Below are positions 8,156 to 16,968 of a stretch of DNA of 32,696 nt, piece after piece (position 1 is the stretch's first letter; each line of letters starts with the position of its first letter). This stretch comes from Gammaproteobacteria bacterium MedPE (lineage in GTDB: Bacteria; Pseudomonadota; Gammaproteobacteria; Enterobacterales; Psychrobiaceae): contig MPDF01000024.1 of the NCBI GenBank assembly GCA_001874365.1, forward strand, positions 1 to 32,696, written 5' to 3'. The notes beneath the pieces are model-generated. The model was given only the letters and a program-made list of their open reading frames with translations, was not told the origin of the DNA and made no database searches. The translations under genes were made by a program, and so were the position numbers.

Positions 8156-10393
8156 GTGAAGAACGGACGCTCAATATTATTAATTGCTCAGTTGGTAGTG
8201 ATGTTAATACTGCTTGTTTTCGTGAGTATTAACGGTATTAGGTTCAAAGCAGATTTATTGAGTATGCTACCTAATACTGAGTATCCTAATGCCGTGGCTC
8301 ATGCTGAATCTAAGCTGTTCTCACAAGCCGCTAATCGAATTATGCTTTCTTTTAGCGGTGATGCTAAAGCGCAAGCATATGACGATATGCTTGAAGGAAT
8401 ACAAAAATATGGTTGGCAAGCTCAGTTACCTGAGTCTCAACAAATTGAACGTTTAGCGGCGTTTTACAGTCAGTTTTCAGGCGCATTATTGTCAGAGGGT
8501 TATAAAAGAGAAATTGCATCACCAGTATCTTTTGAGCAATATTTTTTACATCAGTTGTCTCAAGTCTCATCTCCGTGGATCTCTAAAACTATTAATACTG
8601 ATCCGAGCTTAGCAACTGCTAGCTATTTAGAGCACATACTATCTGTACAAGCGGCCCTTATCCTAGAAAATGGACGGCTTGTTGCTGCCAATTCCCCTGA
8701 AAAACCATTAGTCCTATTTATTGCGTTAAGTGCTGACCCTAAAGATTCCCAAGGTGTTAATTTTTCAATAAAAACGGCAAATGAACTTAGTTCTCTCACC
8801 AACATGTTAGCGGCTAAATACGCATCTGTGAAAATAGACGCTTCTGGTATGGTATTGCATACTGCCGAGAACGCGGCTAATGCCAAATGGGAAATGAATG
8901 TTTTTGGTGGGCTCAGTTTAACGTTGACACTATTAATCGTTATTTGGGCATTTCGCTCACTTGCACCTGTCTTATGGCTCTCATTTACAATCGCTAACGC
9001 ATTTGTATTTGGTTTTTGTATTGTCGCTGTGACATTTGATGCTGTTCACTTTATTACACTTGTTTTTGGCGTAACCTTGATTGGTGTTGGTGTGGATTAT
9101 TGCCTGCACGTTTTAACTAATCGATACTCTAAAGATAAAATATCAGTTGGAAAAACAATATTTTTTGCGTTTATTACGACATTTTTGTGCTACAGCTTAT
9201 TGTTTTTTACTCCTCTTTTAATACTTAAGCAGGTTGCAGTATTTGTTAGTGCTGGCTTATTTGCAGCGTTTGTGGCGAGCTTTTGGATTGAAAAGACAAG
9301 TTCACTTTCATGGGTTAATAGAGGAATACGCCCAAGAAACTGTGAAAGGCTCCTCAAGTTATTGACGCAAACTCCACGACTTAATGTTGCTTTTGGGGGC
9401 CTTATCTTGATTCTTTTTATCGTTAAAACTCCCGTATTTGATGATAATATTGCGATGCTAAACGCAAGTTCAACATCACTAACCGAGGCTCAGTCTTACC
9501 ATCATCAGTTGCTTGGACAACAGGGAAAAATTAGAGTATTTCTTTATGAACAATCTCTGCAATCTCTGTTAAAAAATGAAGAAGGTTTAGCCGATAAATT
9601 GACGCGTGAGTTTTCAAATATTGAGTTAGTAAAGCTCTCCGATTGGATACCATCAACACGTAACCAAGCCGCAAACCGTCAATTACAACAGCATGCTTAT
9701 CATAGCGATGTCTATGAGCCGTTATTACAATTGTCTCCAAACTTTAAGCTAGCCGCTAATAATGACTTGGTGACATTAAATAATTTTGTTGCTGCTAATG
9801 GTTCTGATTACATCGCTCGTTATTATGTCGACGTAGAGCCATTTCATGTCAGTGTTTTAGAGATTGGAAATATTTCACTGTCGCAGCTAAGACCTATCGT
9901 CGAAAATACTCACAATGCAGTTATCTTTGATAAGCAATCAGCCTTAACTGAAGTCTTAAAAAGTTTTAGAAAACAAATGACTTATTGGCTGTTAGGGGCT
10001 ATAGCCCTAATTTCAATTCTTTTGTGGGCGCGTTTCGATTGGAGCACGATGCTTAAATCGTTATTTGTCATTGTGGTAAGTATTAGTGGAGCATTAGTTG
10101 CTTCATCACTATATCAACATTCATTGAATATATTTAATTTATTAAGTGCAATTTTATTGATGGGGTTAGCCGTAGATTACCTTATTTTTCATCGAGAGCA
10201 TCCAAAAACAAATGCAAATATACTTGCAATAACGCTATCGGCACTATCATCGCTTCTTGTTTTCGGCATGCTTGCATTTAGTCAGACTCCAGCGATTTAT
10301 AGTTTTGGAATAACAGTAACAGCAGGATTAATTTTAATTTATTTATTAGCCCCGCTTGTGATTAAGGAAGAAAATGAACAAAGAAGTATTTGA
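8156..10393 (+). CDS. apeM: MMPL/RND-family exporter (APE cluster)
   Basis: A 745-residue inner-membrane protein with the duplicated RND layout: a first TM helix (about 7-27), a large periplasmic domain, a TM bundle at about 245-375, a second TM (about 415-430), a second periplasmic domain and a final TM bundle at about 600-740. Repeated motifs GVGVDYCLHVLTNR and GLAVDYLIFHRE are the two TM4-like segments with buried Asp residues used for proton coupling. It is expected to lift or export the polyene lipid to the periplasmic LolA-like carrier. The start is GTG at 8156, 6 nt after the LolA-like stop. Its 3' end overlaps the flavoenzyme gene by 20 nt. Confidence 0.86.
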   Translation: MKNGRSILLIAQLVVMLILLVFVSINGIRFKADLLSMLPNTEYPNAVAHAESKLFSQAANRIMLSFSGDAKAQAYDDMLEGIQKYGWQAQLPESQQIERLAAFYSQFSGALLSEGYKREIASPVSFEQYFLHQLSQVSSPWISKTINTDPSLATASYLEHILSVQAALILENGRLVAANSPEKPLVLFIALSADPKDSQGVNFSIKTANELSSLTNMLAAKYASVKIDASGMVLHTAENAANAKWEMNVFGGLSLTLTLLIVIWAFRSLAPVLWLSFTIANAFVFGFCIVAVTFDAVHFITLVFGVTLIGVGVDYCLHVLTNRYSKDKISVGKTIFFAFITTFLCYSLLFFTPLLILKQVAVFVSAGLFAAFVASFWIEKTSSLSWVNRGIRPRNCERLLKLLTQTPRLNVAFGGLILILFIVKTPVFDDNIAMLNASSTSLTEAQSYHHQLLGQQGKIRVFLYEQSLQSLLKNEEGLADKLTREFSNIELVKLSDWIPSTRNQAANRQLQQHAYHSDVYEPLLQLSPNFKLAANNDLVTLNNFVAANGSDYIARYYVDVEPFHVSVLEIGNISLSQLRPIVENTHNAVIFDKQSALTEVLKSFRKQMTYWLLGAIALISILLWARFDWSTMLKSLFVIVVSISGALVASSLYQHSLNIFNLLSAILLMGLAVDYLIFHREHPKTNANILAITLSALSSLLVFGMLAFSQTPAIYSFGITVTAGLILIYLLAPLVIKEENEQRSI

Positions 10394-11612
10394 CGTAGTT
10401 ATCATTGGTGCTGGTCCGTCAGGCGCCGTCGCTGGGGCGATGTTATCAAATTTTGGACGCAAGGTTTTAGTGGTTGAAAAGGAACATTTTCCACGATTTT
10501 CAATTGGTGAAAGTTTACTGCCGCAATGTATGAAATTTTTGTCAGACGCCGGCTTAGAAAGTGTTGTCGATCAATTGGCATTAGACAATGGATTTCAATT
10601 TAAAAATGGCGCTGCTTTTACTCGTGGTGATGAGCATTCATATTTCGATTTTACGCAAAAATTTAGTGCTGGGCGAGGTACGACTTATCAAGTTAAACGC
10701 GCGAGCTTTGATAAGCTATTGGCTGATGGTGCAGCAGAAAAAGGAGTAGATATTCGTTATGGACAGACAGTTACCGCTGTTGACGTAGATAGTGATTATC
10801 CAGTATTAGAAATTAAGACTGAAGATGGAAATGAATACCAAGCACAAGGTAAATTCTTACTCGACGCTAGCGGATTTGGTAGAGTATTACCGCGTTTATT
10901 AAATTTAGAATTGCCATCTGATTTTCCTGTACGCCAGTCATTCTTTACGCACTTTGAGGATAATATAAGTAGTCAATCCTTTGATAGGGATAAAATACTT
11001 ATTACGGTACACCCAACAAAGAGTGATATTTGGTATTGGCTTATTCCTTTTTCTGATGGTACTGCCAGTATTGGTGTGGTCGGTGAGCCAAAGCAATTTG
11101 ATGAAGCAATGTCACCAGAAGAAGTGCTGTTGTCATTCATTGACCAGGCGCCTAATCTTAAAAGCCTGTTGCAGCACGCCAAACCTATTAATGAAGTACG
11201 CACAATAAAGGGATATTCCGCTAATGTAACCAAGCTGCATGGCAAAAATTTTGCATTGCTTGGAAACGCGGGGGAGTTTTTAGATCCCGTATTTTCTTCA
11301 GGAGTGACAATTGCGCTAAAGTCTGCGTCGTTGATTTCTCCTCTTGTTGAGCAGTATCTAAATGATCAACCTATAAATCTAACAAAGGATTACGCTCAAC
11401 CGCTTAAACGAGGTGTCGATTGTTTTCGCACCTTTGTAACATCGTGGTATGACGGACGTTTTCAGGATGTCGTTTTCTATCATACGCAAGATGATCAAGT
11501 ACGCAGTATGATTAGCTCTATTTTAGCTGGATATGCATGGGATGAAGAAAACCCTTATGTGGCACAAAGTGAACGTCGATTAGGCGTATTGGCTGAGTTA
11601 TGCGGCAGTTAG
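10374..11612 (+). CDS. FAD-dependent oxidoreductase, flavin-dependent halogenase-like
   Basis: A 412-residue flavoprotein. The Rossmann FAD motif is GAGPSG at 12-17, followed by FPRFSIGESLLP (39-50). Two halogenase marks are visible: a lysine in FKNGAAF (Lys77), at the position of the catalytic lysine of flavin-dependent halogenases, and a WxWxIP motif (Trp220, Trp222, Pro225). GNAGEFLDPVFSSGV near residue 300 is the second FAD-binding motif. It could halogenate the aryl ring or polyene, or be a non-halogenating relative that oxidises or reduces a pathway intermediate; some relatives keep similar motifs without halogenating. No flavin reductase gene is adjacent. It overlaps both neighbours (20 and 13 nt), so it is integral to the operon. 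Confidence 0.8.
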   Translation: MNKEVFDVVIIGAGPSGAVAGAMLSNFGRKVLVVEKEHFPRFSIGESLLPQCMKFLSDAGLESVVDQLALDNGFQFKNGAAFTRGDEHSYFDFTQKFSAGRGTTYQVKRASFDKLLADGAAEKGVDIRYGQTVTAVDVDSDYPVLEIKTEDGNEYQAQGKFLLDASGFGRVLPRLLNLELPSDFPVRQSFFTHFEDNISSQSFDRDKILITVHPTKSDIWYWLIPFSDGTASIGVVGEPKQFDEAMSPEEVLLSFIDQAPNLKSLLQHAKPINEVRTIKGYSANVTKLHGKNFALLGNAGEFLDPVFSSGVTIALKSASLISPLVEQYLNDQPINLTKDYAQPLKRGVDCFRTFVTSWYDGRFQDVVFYHTQDDQVRSMISSILAGYAWDEENPYVAQSERRLGVLAELCGS

Positions 11613-12148
11613 TTGTTTGGTTATTTCTCATTATCGTTACAGGGTGCTCTTCTGTCATTGATGTTAAATCAGTAAATATTGCGACTAATTTGACTTGGCA
11701 GGTGCAGCCTGCAAGTGCAATGGCTCAATCGATTGAACAAACTGTTTTATTGACCGCAACGCATAGTGGCAATAGGCATAAAATGTTGGTGAGTACACAA
11801 AGTAAACCTGACTTGTTTGCGATGGTGGCAATGACTACTCAGGGGGTTCCACTGTTTGAATTAAAGCTTGATAAATTTGGTGATATAACAAAAAAAACGT
11901 ATGTACCGTTACCTATAAGTGCTGAATATATCTTGTCTGATATGCAAATTATTAATTTGTCTATCGAGGCGCTTAGGGCTAACTTGGCCGGTAATAACGT
12001 CGTAGTGGAAACATCTTTTAATGATAAAAAGCGAACCATTCGTGTTGAAGGATCTAAAGTCATTGATATTGAATATAAGCACAATATGACTCATTTTATC
12101 CATCATCAACGTGATTACGAGTTATTGATTGAAGTATTAAGGCAATAA
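11600..12148 (+). CDS. apeN: DUF3261 lipoprotein (APE cluster)
   Basis: A 182-residue predicted lipoprotein. The N-terminal hydrophobic segment ends in a lipobox, VTGC, with Cys16 as the lipidated residue. The mature domain is beta-rich and resembles the DUF3261 family found next to the MMPL/LolA genes of APE clusters. Function is unknown; a LolB-like role receiving pigment at the outer membrane is a reasonable inference from its partnership with a LolA-like carrier and an MMPL exporter. The gene overlaps the flavoenzyme by 13 nt and is followed by the ketosynthase after a single base. Confidence 0.75.
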   Translation: MRQLVVWLFLIIVTGCSSVIDVKSVNIATNLTWQVQPASAMAQSIEQTVLLTATHSGNRHKMLVSTQSKPDLFAMVAMTTQGVPLFELKLDKFGDITKKTYVPLPISAEYILSDMQIINLSIEALRANLAGNNVVVETSFNDKKRTIRVEGSKVIDIEYKHNMTHFIHHQRDYELLIEVLRQ

Positions 12149-12149
12149 T

Positions 12150-13340
12150 ATGAGCTATTTGAATGATCTTGGAATCGTATGTTCTCTAGGAAGAGATAAG
12201 ACTCAAGTCTTAGAGTCCTTAATTGCGACATCTCATCGAGAGTATCTTAGTGCTTGGCAACAGTCTGTCGATGGCGAGAAAACATTTTACTGTGGTCAAG
12301 TTGATGTTGCAGCAGATGAGTTACCTGACATAAGCGATATGCCTCGCGAACTACAAAGTAAAAATAATCAGCTCGCTATGCTCGCGTATGGGCAAATAGA
12401 GCGTACATATAATGAACTAGCGCAAGATGTTGCGCCGCATCGAATTGGTGTAATTATTGGAACGAGTACGTCAGGCATCAAAGAAAGTGAGCTTGCAAAA
12501 GTTGAATTTACAACGGGCTCTAATTGGCCTAAAAATCATCAGTATGCGGTGCAGGAGATGTGTTCGCCAGCGACCTTTGTTGCCCAGTTATGCGGCGCTA
12601 CGGGGCCTGTTTATAGTATTTCTACTGCCTGCAGTTCCAGTGCCAAAGCACTCGCTAGCGCCAGAGCATTATTAGATAGCGATATGGCTGATATCGTTAT
12701 TTGTGGTGGCGTTGATACGTTAAGCCATCTTCCTAACAATGGATTTGATTCATTAGAATCTATAGCTGATCATTTGTGTAATCCGTTATCGGCAGAACGT
12801 GATGGTATAAATATTGGTGAAGGTGCTGCGCTGTTTATCATGTCAAAACAAGAAAGTGACACTGCGCTTTGTGGTATCGGTGAAACGTCAGATGCCTATC
12901 ATATTTCTGCGCCTCATCCCGATGGCGATGGTGCTTATTCTGCAATGGACTTGGCGCTCAGTGATGCACAATTAAATGCCTCAGATATTGATTATATTAA
13001 TTTGCATGGAACTGGAACTCCTAAGAATGACGAAATGGAGTGCCGAGCGGTCACTAAGCTCTTTGGAGAGAATACTGTGTGTAGTTCGACGAAACGTTTT
13101 ACTGGACATACACTTGGAGCCGCTGGTGCTATAGAAGCTGGGTTACTTTGGCTATTGTTGTCAGAAGGTAACAGCTCTCATATAACTCCCGTCAATAAAA
13201 GTGATTTTGGTATTGATCCAAGACTTGGTAGAATCACGGTTTCGCAGGGAAAAACACAAACTAAGCTTACTCATTGCTTGTCTAATTCTTTTGCATTTGG
13301 TGGTAATAATATCAGTGTCATTTTAGGGAAAACACAATGA
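12150..13340 (+). CDS. apeO: Beta-ketoacyl-ACP synthase (APE elongating ketosynthase)
   Basis: A 396-residue FabF-like ketosynthase with an intact catalytic triad: Cys161 in STACSSSAKA, His286 in NLHGTGTPKND and His320 in KRFTGHTLGAAGA, with conserved Lys315. It performs decarboxylative condensation of malonyl-ACP with the growing polyene. In APE systems this KS forms a heterodimer with the chain length factor, encoded here at the left edge. The gene follows the lipoprotein gene after one base and its stop overlaps the dehydratase start by 4 nt. Confidence 0.88.
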   Translation: MSYLNDLGIVCSLGRDKTQVLESLIATSHREYLSAWQQSVDGEKTFYCGQVDVAADELPDISDMPRELQSKNNQLAMLAYGQIERTYNELAQDVAPHRIGVIIGTSTSGIKESELAKVEFTTGSNWPKNHQYAVQEMCSPATFVAQLCGATGPVYSISTACSSSAKALASARALLDSDMADIVICGGVDTLSHLPNNGFDSLESIADHLCNPLSAERDGINIGEGAALFIMSKQESDTALCGIGETSDAYHISAPHPDGDGAYSAMDLALSDAQLNASDIDYINLHGTGTPKNDEMECRAVTKLFGENTVCSSTKRFTGHTLGAAGAIEAGLLWLLLSEGNSSHITPVNKSDFGIDPRLGRITVSQGKTQTKLTHCLSNSFAFGGNNISVILGKTQ

Positions 13341-13789
13341 GAAAGTATCCAATAGAAGAGTTAATCGCTCATAGAGAACCAATGATATTGATCTCTAGGT
13401 TGGTATCTCACGATGAATCATCTGCTCTTTGTGAAGTAGACATTAGTGACACTTCTCTGTTTTACCAACAGCACAATGACGGTGTCGCTAGCTATGTCGG
13501 CATTGAATATATGGCGCAATCCATTGCGGCGTTTGCTGGTGCAAAAGCATTGTCACGAGGTGAAAGTGTTGAAATTGGCTTTTTATTAGGCAGCAGAAAA
13601 TATCAGACATTTGATGCTTTATTTAATAATAATACGACGTATCAAATTACGGTAGAGCAGTTATTTCAAGAAGATAATGGACTCAGTGTATTTGATTGTA
13701 AAATTCAACTTGGTAATAAACTCATCGCGCAGGCAAAGGTAAATGCTTTTCAACCTGAAAACCCTGAAGAGTTTTTAAAGGAACAATAA
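13337..13789 (+). CDS. apeP: Hotdog 3-hydroxyacyl-ACP dehydratase, ApeP family
   Basis: A 150-residue hotdog protein. The N-terminal YPIEELIAHREPMILISRLV and the central YVGIEYMAQSIAAFAGAKAL are typical of the ApeP-like dehydratase family, in which the His of the HR-P-M segment and a Glu in the central helix are the candidate active residues. It is the second dehydratase of the cluster and should remove water in the polyene elongation cycle, coupled to the ketoreductase that follows with zero spacing. It overlaps the ketosynthase gene by 4 nt (ATGA). Confidence 0.85.
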   Translation: MRKYPIEELIAHREPMILISRLVSHDESSALCEVDISDTSLFYQQHNDGVASYVGIEYMAQSIAAFAGAKALSRGESVEIGFLLGSRKYQTFDALFNNNTTYQITVEQLFQEDNGLSVFDCKIQLGNKLIAQAKVNAFQPENPEEFLKEQ

Positions 13790-14515
13790 ATGAATAAAAG
13801 AGTATTGGTGACTGGTTCTAGTCGTGGAATTGGTCGTGCGATTGCGTTGAGATTAGCTGAGCAAGGATTTGATGTTGTTGTGCACTGTCGCAATAAACGT
13901 GAACTTGCACAAGAAGTTGCTTCTAAGATAGAAGCGATTGGTCGTCAGGCTAATATTCTCCAATTTGATGTCTGTGATAGAGAATCTGCACAAGCTGCTA
14001 TTGCAAAAGATATTAGCGATAATGGCCATTACTATGGTGTTGTTTGTAATGCTGGTATCACTAGAGACATGGCATTTCCTGCGATGTCTGGTGATGATTG
14101 GGATGATGTGATTAAAACGGGATTAGAAGGTTTTTATAATGTCGTGCATCCAACAGTTATGCCGATGGTTCAGTCGAGAAAAGGTGGCCGAATAATTACA
14201 ATGGCATCTGTTTCTGGTATCGCTGGAAATCGTGGACAAGTTAACTACAGTGCAGCCAAAGCTGGTGTTATTGGCGCAACGAAAGCATTGGCTCTTGAAC
14301 TAGCAAAGCGAAAGATAACCGTAAACTGTGTTGCGCCGGGCTTAGTTGAAACTGAGATGACAGATGATCTTCCCGTTGACGAAATTTTGAAAATGGTGCC
14401 GTTAAGAAGAATGGCGAAAGTTGAAGAAGTTGCTGGCACAGTTGCTTTTTTGATGTCTGATGATGCTGCGTATATTACAAGGCAGGTTATTTCAGTGAAT
14501 GGTGGATTAGTATAA
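13790..14515 (+). CDS. apeQ: 3-oxoacyl-ACP reductase, FabG-like (APE cluster)
   Basis: A 241-residue short-chain dehydrogenase of standard FabG length. The NAD(P)-binding motif is TGSSRGIGRA (8-17), CNAGI at 86-90 is the conserved core strand, and the catalytic triad is Ser140, Tyr153 and Lys157 (in NYSAAKAG). It reduces the beta-ketoacyl-ACP made by the ketosynthase. The start follows the dehydratase stop with no gap, and its stop overlaps the next ketosynthase by one base (TAATG). Position between the KS/DH pair and a second KS is the standard APE order. Confidence 0.9.
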   Translation: MNKRVLVTGSSRGIGRAIALRLAEQGFDVVVHCRNKRELAQEVASKIEAIGRQANILQFDVCDRESAQAAIAKDISDNGHYYGVVCNAGITRDMAFPAMSGDDWDDVIKTGLEGFYNVVHPTVMPMVQSRKGGRIITMASVSGIAGNRGQVNYSAAKAGVIGATKALALELAKRKITVNCVAPGLVETEMTDDLPVDEILKMVPLRRMAKVEEVAGTVAFLMSDDAAYITRQVISVNGGLV

Positions 14516-15738
14516 TGAAACGTGTTGTTGTTACTGGTATGTCTGCAATCACGGCGTTAGGTCAAGACTGGAATACATTTCGTAATGCTTTAAACGAGGG
14601 CGAAAACGCCGTTGTGAATATGCAGCAATGGGATAGTGTTGAAGGCCTTAATACAAGGTTGGCCGCACCAGTATTGGATTTTGAAAAGCCTAAGCATTAT
14701 AAAAGACAAAAAGTACGGTCGATGGGACGAGTTTCTTTGATGTCGACATTGGCGACCGAACGTGCGTTAGAACAAGCAGCGTTACTCGATAGCTCGGCAA
14801 TAACCGATGGCTCAACAGGTGTTGCCTACGGCTCATCGACCGGCTCCACAGCGCCTATCGTTCCCTTTGGGAACCTTATGCAAACTGGTGAAATGAAAGG
14901 CGTAACCGCGACGAGTTACCTTCAAATGATGGCACATACGACCGCTGTAAATATCGGTGTGTTTTTTGGTACCCAAGGTCGAACCATTACCACTAGCTCC
15001 GCTTGTACATCTGGGGCTCAAGGTATCGGCTATGCCTATGAAGCAATAAAATTTGGTAAACAAAAAGTAATGATTGCTGGTGGCGCTGAAGAGTTATGTA
15101 TTACAGGAGCTGCTGTTTTTGATACGTTGTTTGCAACAAGCATTAAGAACAATTCACCTAAACAAACTCCACGGCCATTTGATAAGGATCGAGATGGGTT
15201 AGTTATTGGAGAAGGGGCTTGTACATTAATTCTTGAAGAACTGGAACACGCACAAGCTCGTGGTGCAAATATTTTGGCTGAATTAGTGGGCTTTGGTACA
15301 AATGCTGATGGACTGCATGTTACTCAGCCAACAAAAGAAACCATGGCAAAAGCAATGGAACTCGCGTTGGAAGATGCCCAATTACCGTCTCAGAGCATTG
15401 GCTATGTTAACGCACACGGCACGTCGACTGATAGAGGTGATATTGCCGAAACAAATGCTACCTATGATGTCTTGGGCAGGGTACCAATTAGTTCTTTAAA
15501 AAGTTATTTAGGGCATACCTTAGGTGCGTGTGGTGCGATTGAAGCATGGGCCTCTATTAATATGATGAATGAGAACTCATTTGCACCAACAATTAATCTA
15601 GACGCTGTTGATGATGAATGTGCTGAACTTGACTATATCGTTGGTAAAGCGAGAACAATAGATACAGATTACGTAATGACGAATAATTTTGCATTTGGCG
15701 GCATAAACTCTTCATTGATATTTAAGCGCTGGCGATAG
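14515..15738 (+). CDS. apeR: Beta-ketoacyl-ACP synthase (second APE ketosynthase)
   Basis: A 407-residue ketosynthase with a complete triad: Cys164 in SSACTSGAQG, His301 in NAHGTSTDRGD and His334 in KSYLGHTLGACG, with Lys329. In APE clusters this terminal KS is thought to perform the first condensation or be needed for starter extension, while the KS/chain length factor pair elongates; that division is known from other systems and not visible here. It is the last gene of the coupled operon: the next gene starts 75 nt downstream and is unrelated. Confidence 0.88.
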   Translation: MKRVVVTGMSAITALGQDWNTFRNALNEGENAVVNMQQWDSVEGLNTRLAAPVLDFEKPKHYKRQKVRSMGRVSLMSTLATERALEQAALLDSSAITDGSTGVAYGSSTGSTAPIVPFGNLMQTGEMKGVTATSYLQMMAHTTAVNIGVFFGTQGRTITTSSACTSGAQGIGYAYEAIKFGKQKVMIAGGAEELCITGAAVFDTLFATSIKNNSPKQTPRPFDKDRDGLVIGEGACTLILEELEHAQARGANILAELVGFGTNADGLHVTQPTKETMAKAMELALEDAQLPSQSIGYVNAHGTSTDRGDIAETNATYDVLGRVPISSLKSYLGHTLGACGAIEAWASINMMNENSFAPTINLDAVDDECAELDYIVGKARTIDTDYVMTNNFAFGGINSSLIFKRWR

Positions 15739-15754
15739 CCGTGCAACGACAAAG

Positions 15755-15771
15755 CTGTGTTGAAATCACAG
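15755..15771 (+). terminator. Weak hairpin after APE operon
   Basis: A 5-bp stem (CTGTG, loop of 7 nt, CACAG) lies 16 nt after the stop of the last APE gene. It is not followed by a clear T-run, so it would be a poor intrinsic terminator; termination here could be Rho-dependent or read through into the next lipoprotein gene. The 75-nt gap 15739-15813 shows nothing else convincing. Confidence 0.25.
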
Positions 15772-15813
15772 TGTTTGATACAAATTTAATAACAACAAAA
15801 TGGACGTTCTAAA

Positions 15814-16446
15814 ATGAATAATAAAATTGTAAAAGTACTTGGCTTATTAGCTGTTGTGATACTGAGTGGTTGTACCGCAACGGGTAAATATACAACACCG
15901 TTAACTCAAACTAATCACATTGTTAAAGAAGATAAAGCAGCCATTGTATTCTTTCGTGCATCTAGTTTTGGTGGTGCTATTACTTCACCATTAGTAGAGA
16001 TAGCTAATAATGATGGTGATAACTCTCTTATTGGAATTATTGGGCCAAAAGAGAAGATGATTAAATACGTCGACCCTGGTGAGCATACGTTTATGGTTGT
16101 CGGTGAAAGTGGCGATTTCATGAAGGCAAATGTGGAAGCGGGGAAAGTGTATTATAGTGTTATTCGTCCACGTCTTGGATTTTGGAAATCACGCTTTTCA
16201 TTAACACCGTTTAAAGTTAATTCTGAGCATGCAGACTTCAATATCAATGGAGCAAGCCTTAAAAAGTTGCTAAAAGAATGTTCATATACTCAACCGAGTG
16301 ATAGTGCATTCACATGGCATCGAGGAAAAGAGTTAGAATTAAAGGAGTTATACAAAGAGTATTATCCTACGTGGGAAAATAAAGCAGCTGCTAAAAAAGA
16401 AGCGGCTACTTTATTATCGATTGATGGTTTAGCTCAAGAACTATAA
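15814..16446 (+). CDS. DUF2846-like lipoprotein
   Basis: A 210-residue predicted lipoprotein. The N-terminus has a Lys-containing n-region, a hydrophobic core and a lipobox LSGC with Cys20. The segment DKAAIVFFRASS, then VDPGEHTFMVV and AGKVYYSVIRPR, resembles DUF2846-type proteins, in which a small beta domain presents a PGEHTF-like turn. A charged C-terminal helix rich in Lys/Glu follows (about 160-205). Function is unknown. It has its own ribosome binding site (GGA about 9 nt upstream) and is closed by a good hairpin terminator. Unrelated to the APE genes by content, though it may receive read-through from them. Confidence 0.7.
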   Translation: MNNKIVKVLGLLAVVILSGCTATGKYTTPLTQTNHIVKEDKAAIVFFRASSFGGAITSPLVEIANNDGDNSLIGIIGPKEKMIKYVDPGEHTFMVVGESGDFMKANVEAGKVYYSVIRPRLGFWKSRFSLTPFKVNSEHADFNINGASLKKLLKECSYTQPSDSAFTWHRGKELELKELYKEYYPTWENKAAAKKEAATLLSIDGLAQEL

Positions 16447-16457
16447 ACGTATCATTT

Positions 16458-16486
16458 AGTGGCTCATTAACTGAGCCACTCTTTAA
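16458..16486 (+). terminator. Intrinsic terminator after DUF2846 lipoprotein
   Basis: A perfect 9-bp stem AGTGGCTCA / TGAGCCACT with a 5-nt loop, followed by CTTTAATT. It sits 12 nt after the + strand lipoprotein stop and just beyond the end of the convergent - strand lipoprotein, so it can serve the + gene and possibly both. Confidence 0.75.
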
Positions 16487-16872
16487 TTGCTAGTGGCTAT
16501 TTCTGCGCTACGGCTAATCTCAGCTTCTAGCATCTTAATCCATCTATTATAGTTTCGATGAATACCCTGTTTCGCGGCATTGTAATCTAAATTTGTGCTT
16601 TCCATATGTTTAATGGTGTATTTTTCACCATCGAAATTGATTTTTATTTTGGCATAGTGGGAACGAACATTGATTGTGCCAATGATTTCATTATCTGTTT
16701 TAGATAATACTTTCCAGCCTTTGTAATGAAGTGCACTGACAATCGACTTACTCATGATTGCATTCGAAACGTTTGTTACAGCAAGTTGAGAATCGGCATT
16801 ATAGAGTGGGTGTGTTGTTTTACAGCCGGAAAGGCCGACGACTAACAGTAGACTGAGTAGTAATTTATTCAT
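16483..16872 (-). CDS. Small lipoprotein of unknown function
   Basis: A 129-residue predicted lipoprotein on the minus strand: Lys3 and a hydrophobic core followed by lipobox LSGC with Cys17. The mature part has an alpha-beta pattern (a helix in SNAIMSKSIVSALHYKGW, then strands in EIIGTINVRSHYAKIKINFDG split by short turns) and a Tyr/Arg-rich tail. I do not recognise the family; the shape recalls small periplasmic proteins with a helix and three or four strands. A clear AAGGA lies about 7 nt before the start. It is convergent with the preceding lipoprotein and divergent from the hydrolase. Confidence 0.65.
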   Translation of the reverse strand: MNKLLLSLLLVVGLSGCKTTHPLYNADSQLAVTNVSNAIMSKSIVSALHYKGWKVLSKTDNEIIGTINVRSHYAKIKINFDGEKYTIKHMESTNLDYNAAKQGIHRNYNRWIKMLEAEISRSAEIATSN

Positions 16873-16968
16873 GGTTGTCCTTAATTATGTATCAAGCAAT
16901 GTAATGGTAAAGCACCATCCGCAGGATTATAAACTAGTTAGTGAAAAAAGGCTGTAAGAAGCATAACT

